A stretch of DNA of 17,803 nucleotides from an uncultured Cytophagaceae bacterium (lineage in GTDB: Bacteria; Bacteroidota; Bacteroidia; Cytophagales; Spirosomataceae): positions 1 to 17,803 of the forward strand of contig CALLKB010000008.1 of NCBI GenBank assembly GCA_938008575.1. Direction: 5' to 3'. Position numbers and translations under genes: made by a program. The notes beneath the pieces were generated by a model, which searched no databases, had not been told where the DNA came from, and saw nothing but the letters and a program-made list of their open reading frames with translations. This document shows, piece by piece, positions 1-7,209 of the stretch; the first letter of the stretch is position 1, and the number at the start of each line of letters is the position of its first letter.

Positions 1-444
1 TTTTAAGTATTTTACACTTCCTGCTAACTTACTCTTTAGTTCTTGAAGAGTCTGTGGCGTATATTCAAAAACAATTCCTTGATGTGCACAAGATTTAATT
101 AAGTTAATTAATGAGTTTTGTCTTTCAATGCCACCAATTCCAAGTATTCTAAAAAGTATATTAGTATCTAGACAATAGGTTTTCCCCTTGAAAATATCCT
201 TTGAGAATTCCTTTATCCCTTTTCCACTTGTAATAATTGCAAATTCGGTTGCTTTCAAAAAGACATTATAAACTGCTGTGTTTTTTTCAAGGTCTTTATC
301 TTCTAAAAAGTCATTAAACGCTTCAATTTCTTCGTTTGTAAAATTGTCATTGATTTGTTTGGAAATAGTTAATTAATGCTAGTTCATTAAGTGCTCAATC
401 TTGAGTTAAGACCAATCAAATTTTGTAACCAAATCAGTGACCAT
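1..444 (-). pseudogene. Broken PIN-like domain gene, 3' end beyond the window
   Basis: Reading leftwards from the window edge there is an open frame of 124 codons (372 down to 1) with a PIN-nuclease-like signature, YCLDTNILFRILG, about 65 residues in, where the DTN aspartate would be the first metal ligand. The frame has no ATG or GTG near its beginning. Continuing upstream in the same frame gives an ATG at 444 (MVTDLVTKFDWS), but three stops interrupt it: TAA at 408-406, TAG at 381-379 and TAA at 375-373. The residues between the stops (LKIEHLMN, LTISKQIN) look like a continuous helix. I infer a former gene inactivated by nonsense changes. PIN proteins are usually ribonucleases, often toxins or defence components, but no partner is visible. 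Alternative: the real start is different and only an untranslated leader carries the stops. The C-terminal part lies outside the window. Confidence 0.5.
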
Positions 445-445
445 T

Positions 446-476
446 TTTGTAAAACAAAATAAGGAACACATATTTG
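446..476 (+). promoter_or_regulatory. Bacteroidota-type promoter for the small RNA
   Basis: TTTG at 446-449 and CATATTTG at 469-476 match the Bacteroidota -33 (TTTG) and -7 (TAnnTTTG) elements with one mismatch, separated by 19 bases, the usual spacing. Transcription would begin near 481-483, just at the first hairpin of the folded RNA. The -33 end lies over the ATG (442-444) of the broken minus-strand gene. Confidence 0.5.
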
Positions 477-480
477 CGCT

Positions 481-625
481 GCCTGTAAGGCTTGATAAAA
501 GTGGTTCTGCTGCAAGTATTTCCTCTTCAAAAAGAGGTGTTGCCGCAGGAGATGTTAGGAATTAGAACCTACGCGACCACGATATTAAAAAGCATTTATC
601 AGATTCTGGTAAGTGCTTTTTTTTT
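481..625 (+). ncRNA. Putative structured small RNA, family unknown
   Basis: Between a promoter-like element (446-476) and a strong terminator (592-625) lies about 110 nt with nested base pairing and no plausible ORF. A first short hairpin pairs GCCT 481-484 with AGGC 488-491. A three-way junction follows: P1 pairs GTGGTT 501-506 with GACCAC 575-580; P2 pairs CTGCTGCAA 507-515 with TTGCCGCAG 540-548 (one T/C mismatch) and is capped by CCTCTT 522-527 with AAGAGG 532-537 around a CAAA loop; P3 pairs TAGG 556-559 with CCTA 568-571. P1 and P2 abut, so they could stack. I do not recognise SRP RNA (no GGAA tetraloop region), tmRNA, RNase P RNA or a known riboswitch core. It could be a stand-alone small RNA, or a leader that attenuates the gene at 678. 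The minus strand of the same DNA can fold almost equally well, so the strand rests on the promoter and the longer T-run. Confidence 0.5.
592..625 (+). terminator. Strong intrinsic terminator
   Basis: An 11-base-pair stem, GCATTTATCAG 592-602 with CTGGTAAGTGC 606-616 (two G-T pairs, no mismatch), closes a three-base loop and is followed directly by nine T residues (617-625). It ends the folded RNA upstream and leaves 52 bases before the next gene. On the minus strand the same stem is followed by five T residues, so weaker termination of leftward transcripts is possible. Confidence 0.85.
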
Positions 626-677
626 GCTTTTTTATTTCAATGCTAAAAGAATTAAATTGGTGTACAAATAGAAAATT

Positions 678-1883
678 ATGTTGGTTTATAAGTTAGTACT
701 AGGTGTGTTTTTTTCTTTATTGCTACTTGCTTCGTTGATATTAAAAGATCGGATAGAACCTGAAATCAACAAATCACCAAAGAGGTATTTATTTGCATTC
801 TTTTTGGTATTTAGGCTTTTTCCATTTTTACTTATCTATGTTTACTTAGGCTTCGATGCGAGATCTGACGTATTGATGTTTTATGATTCAGCAGTTTCGG
901 CAGCGAAAGGAGCCTGGGTATATCGAGATTTTGAATCGGCCTATTCGCCATTGTTTCCATATTTTACTGTGTTGCCGCTATGGTTTTGGGAAAGCCCCAA
1001 AGCGATCATTTTGCAAATGATTTTATTGGAATTTGGAATTTTATTGGCTACCATAAAGCTGAGAAATGCTTCTGCTTTTCAGGGATTACTCTATTTGTTA
1101 TTACCTGCTTCATTCAATTTATCTGTTTTAGGTGGACAGGAGGATATTTTCATGTGGGGGGGCGTCGTGTTGGCCCTTTTGATATTCCAACGAAATAAAA
1201 ATTATCTCATGTTGGGGGTAATTTTAGGGTTAGGGCTTTTGATTACAAAAGCTTTATTGGTCTTACTTATTATCGTTATTTTGATTGCGTTAAAAGAGCG
1301 GATAAATGTATTTTTGGGATTGTTGCTTGTAGGAATTCCTTCGTTAATAATTTTATATTTCAATATTGGATGGGACTTTTTGGCGCCCATTCAACAGGCG
1401 AATGATCCTCGTTTACCTAATATTTGGTCAATTTTGCATCCATTGACAAATGGATTAATTCCTTTAGGACCTAAGTGGTTAAATTGGGTTGGTTTGTTAA
1501 GTATTTTGTTTGTAGGATGCTTTTATATTGCGCGAAATCGAACCGAAAAATTGATTGATCAGCTTCCACATTTATTTTTAGTTGTTTATATGTGGATGAT
1601 GGTAAGTCAACAATCCTCCGTTGTTAATTATGCTTACACCATTTTGATGCCTTTATTATTTTGGGGTAAAATGAGTGAAAAACCGATTTTTTGGATTGGA
1701 TTGGTCCTATTCAACTTTGCAGTAATTTTACAGGCCCCATTGTGGTGGGGAATGGGAATGATTTATTTTCATTCGATTTCTGATTTAATGGTACCCTCGC
1801 ATGCGCTTGAGTATTTCTTGGAGCTTCTAGTCGTAGGTTCATTGTTTTGGTTCTTGAAAAATATGTTGTTCCTCAAAAAATAA
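678..1883 (+). CDS. GT-C type membrane glycosyltransferase (GT87/DUF2029-like)
   Basis: A 401-residue integral membrane protein with about ten hydrophobic segments and few soluble stretches. The first long outer loop (about residues 58-95) carries FDARSDVLMFYD and YRDFESAYSPLFPYF. This Asp-rich loop followed by a Y-SP-FPY pattern is typical of the GT-C fold, especially the GT87/DUF2029 polyprenyl-phosphate-mannose-dependent enzymes. Such enzymes take a sugar from a polyprenyl-phosphate donor and add it to a glycan on the outer face of the inner membrane. It heads a run of polysaccharide genes, which supports that role. The ATG follows an A-rich stretch 52 bases after the upstream terminator. 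A weak -7-like TAAATTGG at 653-660 may serve it, otherwise it depends on readthrough. Acceptor and sugar cannot be told from sequence; another lipid-linked GT-C family is the main alternative. Confidence 0.7.
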   Translation: MLVYKLVLGVFFSLLLLASLILKDRIEPEINKSPKRYLFAFFLVFRLFPFLLIYVYLGFDARSDVLMFYDSAVSAAKGAWVYRDFESAYSPLFPYFTVLPLWFWESPKAIILQMILLEFGILLATIKLRNASAFQGLLYLLLPASFNLSVLGGQEDIFMWGGVVLALLIFQRNKNYLMLGVILGLGLLITKALLVLLIIVILIALKERINVFLGLLLVGIPSLIILYFNIGWDFLAPIQQANDPRLPNIWSILHPLTNGLIPLGPKWLNWVGLLSILFVGCFYIARNRTEKLIDQLPHLFLVVYMWMMVSQQSSVVNYAYTILMPLLFWGKMSEKPIFWIGLVLFNFAVILQAPLWWGMGMIYFHSISDLMVPSHALEYFLELLVVGSLFWFLKNMLFLKK

Positions 1884-1897
1884 ACTATTTTTACATT

Positions 1898-2902
1898 ATG
1901 ATTCGAGTTGGGATAATAGGTTATGGTTATTGGGGAATAAATTTATTGCGCAATTTTATCAATGCCGCTGATTGTACGGTGACCGCTGTTTGTGATGCGC
2001 GTACCGAACGTTTGCAAGCTGCCCAAAAAGTGCACAATTCGTTAACGGTATTTACGGATGTTGACATGTTCATGTCGCAAGCTCCGGTAGATGCTGTAGT
2101 CATCGCTACTCCTGTATTTTTGCATTTCAGTTTAGCCAAGAAAGCCTTATTGGCTGGGAAGCATGTTTTGGTTGAAAAACCATTGACTGCATCCGTTTCG
2201 GAGGCTCATGAATTGGTTGAGCTAAGTTTGAAACACAATTTAGTGTTAGCTGTAGATCATACTTTTCTATTTACAGGTTCTGTACAAAAGATAAAAACCT
2301 GTGTTGAATTAGGTGAGTTGGGAGCATTGCAATATTTTGACTCAACGCGTATTAATTTAGGTTTGTTTCAACCTGACGTGAATGTTATATGGGATTTAGC
2401 ACCTCATGATATTTCTATTTTGAATTATTTGGTTCCCGAAAGGCCTGTAAGTGTTGTATGTACTGGGCAAGCGCACACGAAGAGTGGTTTAGAAAATATT
2501 GCTTACCTAACCTTAAATTACACATCCAATTTTATTGCTCATTTTACTTGTTCTTGGATTTCGCCTTTGAAAATTAGACGAATATTGATCGGAGGAGATA
2601 AAAAAATGTGTTTATATGATGATGTGGAGCCTACTGAAAAAATTAAAATTTACGATACAGGGTTTAAAGCAAACACAGAATCTGAAAAGCATCAAATGCT
2701 TATCGATTACCGAGTAGGGGATATATTTATTCCTAAAATTCCCCAAAATGAAGCATTGGCTTCGATGGCTAATGACTTTGTTCAAGCTATCCTACATCAG
2801 CGAAAGCCGCTTGTAGATGGTATGGCCGGATTGGAAGTTGTTTCAATCTTAGAGGCTGCTCAGAAATCAATTGAATTAGGAGGAAAAGAAATAAAATTAT
2901 AA
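1898..2902 (+). CDS. Gfo/Idh/MocA-family sugar-nucleotide dehydrogenase (WlbA/WbpB-like)
   Basis: A 334-residue NAD(P)-dependent oxidoreductase. The N-terminus has the Rossmann motif GYGYWG (residues 8-13), then EKPLTA (93-98) with the conserved Lys-Pro, and WDLAPHD (165-171) with the family's catalytic-region His. The C-terminal half is the mixed alpha/beta substrate domain. The ATG at 1898 is chosen because the Rossmann strand begins right after it; an in-frame ATG at 1847 would add 17 residues and overlap the previous gene. The stop shares one base with the next start (TAATG). Followed by an acetyltransferase and a DegT aminotransferase, it most resembles the 3-dehydrogenase step that prepares a UDP-GlcNAc-type uronic acid for 3-amination (WbpB/WlbA). 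This substrate is inferred from context, and members of this superfamily act on many sugars. Confidence 0.8.
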   Translation: MIRVGIIGYGYWGINLLRNFINAADCTVTAVCDARTERLQAAQKVHNSLTVFTDVDMFMSQAPVDAVVIATPVFLHFSLAKKALLAGKHVLVEKPLTASVSEAHELVELSLKHNLVLAVDHTFLFTGSVQKIKTCVELGELGALQYFDSTRINLGLFQPDVNVIWDLAPHDISILNYLVPERPVSVVCTGQAHTKSGLENIAYLTLNYTSNFIAHFTCSWISPLKIRRILIGGDKKMCLYDDVEPTEKIKIYDTGFKANTESEKHQMLIDYRVGDIFIPKIPQNEALASMANDFVQAILHQRKPLVDGMAGLEVVSILEAAQKSIELGGKEIKL

Positions 2903-3387
2903 TGGAGGTACTTAATTCTACTGAAAATTTTCAGTGTTTAAATCATGTAGAAGTGGGCGAAGGTGTAAAAATATTCGCTTTTGTCAATGCTTACCACTGT
3001 AAGATTGGTTCTGGATCCAAAGTGGGTACTTTTGTCGAAATTCAGCGTGGCGTGGAAATTGGTGAAAATTGCAAGATTTCAAGTCACTCTTTTATTTGTG
3101 AAGGTGTTAAAATAGAGGACAATGTTTTTATTGGCCATAATGTAACATTTGTTAATGATCGTTATCCACGTGCTACTAATGAAGATGGAAGTATTCAAAC
3201 GGCGGATGATTGGAAATTGGAAACTACGCTAATAAAAAAAGGCGCTTCTATTGGTTCAAGTGTGACAATTTTATGTGGCGTTACAATTGGTGAGGGAGCA
3301 CTGGTAGGTGCAGGTTCTGTCGTAACAAAAGATGTTGCGCCAAACACAGTTGTGGTGGGAAATCCTGCTAAACAAATTAAAAAATAG
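2902..3387 (+). CDS. Left-handed beta-helix sugar N-acetyltransferase (WlbB/WbpD/QdtC-like)
   Basis: A 161-residue protein made almost entirely of imperfect hexapeptide repeats, such as VGEGVK, IGSGSK, IGENCK, IEDNVF, IGSSVT and IGEGAL, which form the left-handed beta-helix of acyl-CoA-dependent acetyltransferases; these normally act as trimers. The loop NDRYPRATNEDG (about residues 86-97), with the catalytic-type His in GHNV just before it, is characteristic of the nucleotide-amino-sugar N-acetyltransferases. The C-terminus ends with the usual GNPAKQIKK. The start overlaps the preceding stop by one base and the following gene begins four bases after its stop, so the three genes are probably translationally coupled. 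The likely role is acetyl-CoA-dependent acetylation of the amino group installed by the neighbouring aminotransferase. The exact sugar (UDP-3-amino uronic acid or dTDP-3-amino-deoxyhexose) is not decidable here. Confidence 0.85.
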   Translation: MEVLNSTENFQCLNHVEVGEGVKIFAFVNAYHCKIGSGSKVGTFVEIQRGVEIGENCKISSHSFICEGVKIEDNVFIGHNVTFVNDRYPRATNEDGSIQTADDWKLETTLIKKGASIGSSVTILCGVTIGEGALVGAGSVVTKDVAPNTVVVGNPAKQIKK

Positions 3388-3391
3388 TCGA

Positions 3392-4489
3392 ATGAATATT
3401 CCTTGTTTAGATATTAATAAACAATACCTTTCCATCAAAGCGGAAATACTTGCCAAAACAGAGGAGGTATTTGACTCAAATGCTTTTTCCGGCGGACCAT
3501 ATGTTGCTGCTTTTGAAAAAGATTTTGCCGCATTTTGTGAGAGTAAATTTTCGCTAGGTTGCAATAACGGAACGACCGCTTTGCATTTGGCGCTTTTGGC
3601 GCTAGGCATTAAATCAGGAGATGAAGTTATTTTGCCAGCCAACACCTTCATCGCGACGGCTTGGGCAATTTCTTATGTTGGAGCTATTCCTGTTTTCGTT
3701 GATAATGACCCCAATACCTGGGAAATCGATGTTAATCAGATTGATGCAAAAATCACACCCAAAACCAAGGCGATTATCGGCGTTCACCTATATGGTCAAC
3801 CTTTTGATATTGATGCAGTCCGCAGCATTGCTGAAAAATATCAATTATTTGTCGTAGAAGATGCGGCACAAGCGCAAGGTGCTCGCTATAAAGGTAAGCC
3901 AGTTGGGACTTTCGGAGATATTGGATGTTTCAGTTTTTATCCGGGAAAAAACTTAGGTGCTTTCGGAGAAGCAGGAGGACTAACCATGCAAGATGAATCG
4001 TATGCCAAGCATATCATGCGCTTGCGTAATCATGGGATGGAGCAACGCTATTACCATGAGGAAATTGGGTATAATTATCGAATGGATGGCTTGCAAGGAG
4101 CAATTTTGAGTATCAAATTGAAGTACCTTGCCAACTGGAATTCTCGAAGAAAGGAGATTGCTCATAAATATTTGAGTCAAATTGTTAATCCTTTGATTAC
4201 CATGCAGCATCAGCCGGAATGGTCAGATTCAGTTTTTCATTTATTTGTTGTGACTACGCCTGACCGTGAAAATTTTGCTGCTTTTTTGGCAAAAAATGGA
4301 ATTCAAGTGGGTTATCATTACCCTGTGCCATGTCATCTGCAAAATGCATACAAATCCCTAGGCTACTCAACTGGTGATTTCCCCAATGCTGAATATTTGG
4401 CTGCACATTGTGTTTCTTTGCCTATGTTTGCTGAATTAACTGACGAAGAGGTTAGTCATGTTATTGACATCGTAAATCAATATAAATGA
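3392..4489 (+). CDS. DegT/DnrJ/EryC1-family sugar-nucleotide aminotransferase (WbpE/FdtB-like)
   Basis: A 365-residue PLP enzyme of type-I fold. Visible landmarks are NNGTTALHLAL (residues 58-68, phosphate and PLP stacking region), VVEDAAQ with Asp157 for the PLP ring nitrogen, and SFYPGKNLGAFG with Lys186 as the Schiff-base lysine. Length is normal for the family. It transfers an amino group, usually from glutamate, to a keto-sugar nucleotide. The ATG at 3392 is preferred because family members begin with the IPCLDINKQY-type strand straight away; the upstream ATG at 3332 would read 20 residues into the acetyltransferase gene. The stop overlaps the next start (ATGA). Between a sugar dehydrogenase/acetyltransferase pair and two glycosyltransferases, it probably makes the 3-amino group of an acetamido sugar. 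Regiospecificity (C3 or C4) is inferred from the acetyltransferase type, not shown. Confidence 0.88.
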   Translation: MNIPCLDINKQYLSIKAEILAKTEEVFDSNAFSGGPYVAAFEKDFAAFCESKFSLGCNNGTTALHLALLALGIKSGDEVILPANTFIATAWAISYVGAIPVFVDNDPNTWEIDVNQIDAKITPKTKAIIGVHLYGQPFDIDAVRSIAEKYQLFVVEDAAQAQGARYKGKPVGTFGDIGCFSFYPGKNLGAFGEAGGLTMQDESYAKHIMRLRNHGMEQRYYHEEIGYNYRMDGLQGAILSIKLKYLANWNSRRKEIAHKYLSQIVNPLITMQHQPEWSDSVFHLFVVTTPDRENFAAFLAKNGIQVGYHYPVPCHLQNAYKSLGYSTGDFPNAEYLAAHCVSLPMFAELTDEEVSHVIDIVNQYK

Positions 4490-5205
4490 GCAAGCAATCT
4501 TGGTCGGTCATTGTGTTTTGTTTCAATGAAGTTGGAACAGTAGAGCAAGTTGTCAAAAAGACAATGGAGACTCTTCAAAAAATGAATATCGAATTTTTTG
4601 AGGTGCTTTTAGTTGATGATGGTAGCACAGATGGTTCTCGGGAGCTAGCAAGCAATTTTACCGCATTGTTTCCGAAATTACGTCTTGTATTCCATGACCG
4701 AAACTTAGGGATTGGTCATGCATTGCGTACAGGGTATTTTGAGGCACAATATGAAAATGTTTGTGCTGTTCCTGCAGATGGCCAATTTGATTTAGACGAG
4801 TTATTACCTTATGCTGAAGTTCCGGCTAACTCAATCATATCGTTTTTCCGTAAAGAAAATACAACCTACAGTTTTTTCAGGAACTCTTTGTCTAAAGCAA
4901 ACAAGCAGTTGAACTTGTGGCTAAATGGATTTGAGTTGAAAGATGTGAATTGGGTTAAAATTTACAAAGGCAAAGTAATCAAGGAAATGAATTTGGAAAT
5001 AGAAAGCTCGTTAGTTGAAAGCGAAATATGTGCCAAGTTCATGCTGAAAGGATTTCAAGTTATTGAAATAGAATCGAAATATTTACAGCGGACGTCTGGG
5101 ATTAGCAAAGGAGCCAGCTTTAAAATTGTTAAGCAAGCCATGATCGATACACTTTTTTTGGCCCGTGTTTTATTCCGATATAGGCAACAAATTAGGAACT
5201 TGTAG
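4486..5205 (+). CDS. GT2 glycosyltransferase, polyprenyl-phosphate sugar synthase-like
   Basis: A 239-residue cytoplasmic glycosyltransferase of GT-A fold. It starts with the strand SWSVIVFCFNE, has VDDGSTDGS at residues 43-51 (nucleotide binding) and ADGQFDLDEL from about 97, where the ADGQ takes the place of the DxD metal motif. This spacing and the ADGQ form resemble dolichol-phosphate-mannose synthase and related enzymes that put a sugar on polyprenyl phosphate. The C-terminus has a short amphipathic helix but no clear pair of membrane segments. It would fit as supplier of the lipid-phosphate sugar used by the GT-C enzyme at 678, which is an inference from co-location. Its start overlaps the aminotransferase stop by four bases, showing it belongs to the same transcript. 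Confidence 0.8.
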   Translation: MSKQSWSVIVFCFNEVGTVEQVVKKTMETLQKMNIEFFEVLLVDDGSTDGSRELASNFTALFPKLRLVFHDRNLGIGHALRTGYFEAQYENVCAVPADGQFDLDELLPYAEVPANSIISFFRKENTTYSFFRNSLSKANKQLNLWLNGFELKDVNWVKIYKGKVIKEMNLEIESSLVESEICAKFMLKGFQVIEIESKYLQRTSGISKGASFKIVKQAMIDTLFLARVLFRYRQQIRNL

Positions 5206-5224
5206 TTCATAAATTCAACAGGCT

Positions 5225-6130
5225 ATGTCAGGAATTACTGCTATTATATTGACTTACAATGAAGAATTGCATTTGGGGCGCTGTATTGCTAGCTTAACTC
5301 CAATTTGTGATCGAATATGTATCATTGATTCTTTTTCAGCTGACAGAACCATTGAGATAGCCAAAGGATTAGGCGCTGAAGTCTACCAAAATTCATGGGA
5401 AAATAATTATGCTGCCCAGTTAAATTGGGGTATCCATCAGATAAATGCTAAGACAGATTGGACTATTCGAATTGATGCGGATGAGTATTTAAGTCCAGAA
5501 TTAATCGAAGAACTCAAAAACAAATTAACATCTATACCCAAAGACGTTTCAGGAATAGAGTTGACACGAAAAGTGCTTTTTAAAGGAAAGTGGATCCGAT
5601 TCGGAGGATTTTATCCGATACATTTGCTTCGAATTTGGCGATCGGGTCAAGGCATATGTGAAAGTCGGTTGATGGACGAACACATGATACTTTCGGGAGG
5701 TAAAATTTTGCGGCTTCAAGAGAATTTGATTGACGAGAATTTGAATTCTATTCATTGGTGGGTAAATAAGCATAATAATTATGCCCGTCGAGAGGCCGCC
5801 GATATCTTAAATCAAGAATTTTCATTTGTCGAAACTACCGATTTAGCTGGAGTAGAAGTCGGTAAGCAAGCGGCATCAAAACGAAAAGTGAAAAATAATT
5901 TATACAATAAACTGCCACTCGGTCTTCGTTCCTTGTTGTATTTCTGCTTTCGTTTTTTCCTGCAATTGGGTTTTCTCGATCATCCCAAAGTTTGGATTTT
6001 TCATTTTATGCAAGGCTTTTGGTATCGATTATTAGTTGATATCAATGTCTATGAGGCTAAAACTGCCTGCCAAGGAGATGTTTTCCGATTGCGCGAATAT
6101 GTTCGCAATGTGTGGAAAATTAAAATATAA
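5225..6130 (+). CDS. GT2 glycosyltransferase, WaaE/KdtX-like
   Basis: A 301-residue glycosyltransferase. The first 100 residues show the pattern of the beta-1,4-glucosyltransferase (WaaE/KdtX) branch of GT2: ITAIILTYNEE with a conserved YNEE (11-14), IIDSFSADRT (33-42), a WENNYAAQLNWG helix (58-69) and the metal motif RIDADEYL with Asp84 and Asp86. The C-terminal third is basic and hydrophobic (about residues 225-265) and probably sits on the inner membrane. Enzymes of this branch add a glucose or similar sugar to LPS core or to a capsule/exopolysaccharide unit. It follows the previous glycosyltransferase by 19 bases and is the last gene of the polysaccharide run visible in this window. Donor and acceptor remain unknown. 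Confidence 0.82.
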   Translation: MSGITAIILTYNEELHLGRCIASLTPICDRICIIDSFSADRTIEIAKGLGAEVYQNSWENNYAAQLNWGIHQINAKTDWTIRIDADEYLSPELIEELKNKLTSIPKDVSGIELTRKVLFKGKWIRFGGFYPIHLLRIWRSGQGICESRLMDEHMILSGGKILRLQENLIDENLNSIHWWVNKHNNYARREAADILNQEFSFVETTDLAGVEVGKQAASKRKVKNNLYNKLPLGLRSLLYFCFRFFLQLGFLDHPKVWIFHFMQGFWYRLLVDINVYEAKTACQGDVFRLREYVRNVWKIKI

Positions 6131-6165
6131 TTGATTAGTATTACTTTCTGTAAAGTGAAGCTAAC

Positions 6166-7209
6166 ATGCGCATTATCAAGTATATTCTCCCATTTATCCT
6201 TTTTGTTGGCGCTTGGATTTCCTATCATTCCATTGGAATCATGTGCTGGGCCACAATCTTCTTTAGCTTCCTTTTTATCCCCATCGCTGAATTATTGATT
6301 CCCTCGGATGAAGGTAATTTGTCGGATGCCGACGAACTAGCGGCCCAAAATAATTCCATGTACGATATCGTATTGTATCTGGCTTTTTTCTTGCATCTAG
6401 TTTGCTTGTTTTCATTCTTGAATCACGTAGCTGACCCTCAGATTTCTGTGCAAGATCGAGCAGGACGAATTTTAACGGCAGGTTTATTGGCAGGTATTTT
6501 TGGGATTAATTTAGCACATGAATTAGGACATCGTTCGAAAAAAATCGAACAAGGAATGGCCAAAATTTTGCTGTCTACGAGCCTTTACATGCACTTTTTT
6601 ATTGAGCATAATCGGGGACATCATACCCATGTGAGTACTCCAGATGATCCAAGTACGGCTAGGTACCGACAAAGCGTATTTGCTTTTTATTTCCAAACAA
6701 TTCCGGGCACCTATCTTAGCGCCTGGCGAATCAATAATAAGATTTTAAAGAATCAGCAATCAGGTTTTTGGTCTTTACAAAATGAAATGTTAATCTTTCA
6801 TTTCGCTCAATTTGGCCTTTTGTTAAGTATTTATTCGATTTGGGGAATAGCGACTTTGGGGTATTTTTTGATTGCCGCGTTGATTGGAATTTTGCTATTA
6901 GAATCCGTGAATTACATCGAACATTATGGCTTAATGCGTCAGTTGAATGCAAATGAACGTTATGGTCGCGTGCAACCAGAACATTCTTGGAACAGCAATC
7001 ATTTATTAGGTCGTGTACTTTTGTTTGAGCTCAGTCGGCACAGCGATCATCATTATTCTGCATCGCGAAAATATCAAATTCTCCGCCACCATGAAGGGGC
7101 ACCACAAATGCCTACGGGATATCCCGGGATGTTGATTTTAGCCATGATTCCACCCGTTTATTTTACTGTGATGGACAAACAAATGCAGAAATACGGTGTG
7201 TTAAAATGA
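6166..7209 (+). CDS. alkB: AlkB-type membrane di-iron alkane hydroxylase/fatty acid hydroxylase
   Basis: A 347-residue polytopic membrane protein carrying every histidine signature of alkane 1-monooxygenases in the right order: HELGH (118-122), EHNRGHH (147-153), the NYIEHYG motif (249-255) and RHSDHH (291-296). Hydrophobic segments occupy roughly residues 5-45, 65-115 and 208-248. The family inserts one oxygen atom into the terminal carbon of medium-chain alkanes or related hydrophobic chains, with electrons from rubredoxin and rubredoxin reductase. No rubredoxin gene or fused rubredoxin domain is present here. HELGHR replaces the more common HELGHK, a conservative change. The gene begins 35 bases after the polysaccharide cluster and could be on the same transcript. 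Its last nine bases overlap the end of the convergent gene. The substrate could equally be a lipid acyl chain. Confidence 0.88.
   Translation: MRIIKYILPFILFVGAWISYHSIGIMCWATIFFSFLFIPIAELLIPSDEGNLSDADELAAQNNSMYDIVLYLAFFLHLVCLFSFLNHVADPQISVQDRAGRILTAGLLAGIFGINLAHELGHRSKKIEQGMAKILLSTSLYMHFFIEHNRGHHTHVSTPDDPSTARYRQSVFAFYFQTIPGTYLSAWRINNKILKNQQSGFWSLQNEMLIFHFAQFGLLLSIYSIWGIATLGYFLIAALIGILLLESVNYIEHYGLMRQLNANERYGRVQPEHSWNSNHLLGRVLLFELSRHSDHHYSASRKYQILRHHEGAPQMPTGYPGMLILAMIPPVYFTVMDKQMQKYGVLK

Noticed and set aside
434..517. A short minus-strand open frame through the folded RNA region (about 27 codons)
   Set aside because: It has no good start, and the same DNA is better explained by the folded RNA on the plus strand.
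501..580. A tRNA-like arm on the minus strand (GGTTCTAATTCC with flanking complementary bases)
   Set aside because: No anticodon arm or D arm can be placed around it, and the outer stem closes in the wrong position for a tRNA. The resemblance is limited to one arm.
1847..1897. Longer start of the Gfo/Idh dehydrogenase at the ATG at 1847
   Set aside because: The 17 extra residues overlap the end of the preceding gene and come before the Rossmann strand, where the family normally starts.
3332..3391. Longer start of the DegT aminotransferase at 3332
   Set aside because: It would lie inside the acetyltransferase gene and add 20 residues not typical of the family.
3271..3651. A 126-codon minus-strand frame across the acetyltransferase/aminotransferase junction
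   Set aside because: It lies opposite two well-recognised genes and its product has no domain-like features, so it is a shadow frame.
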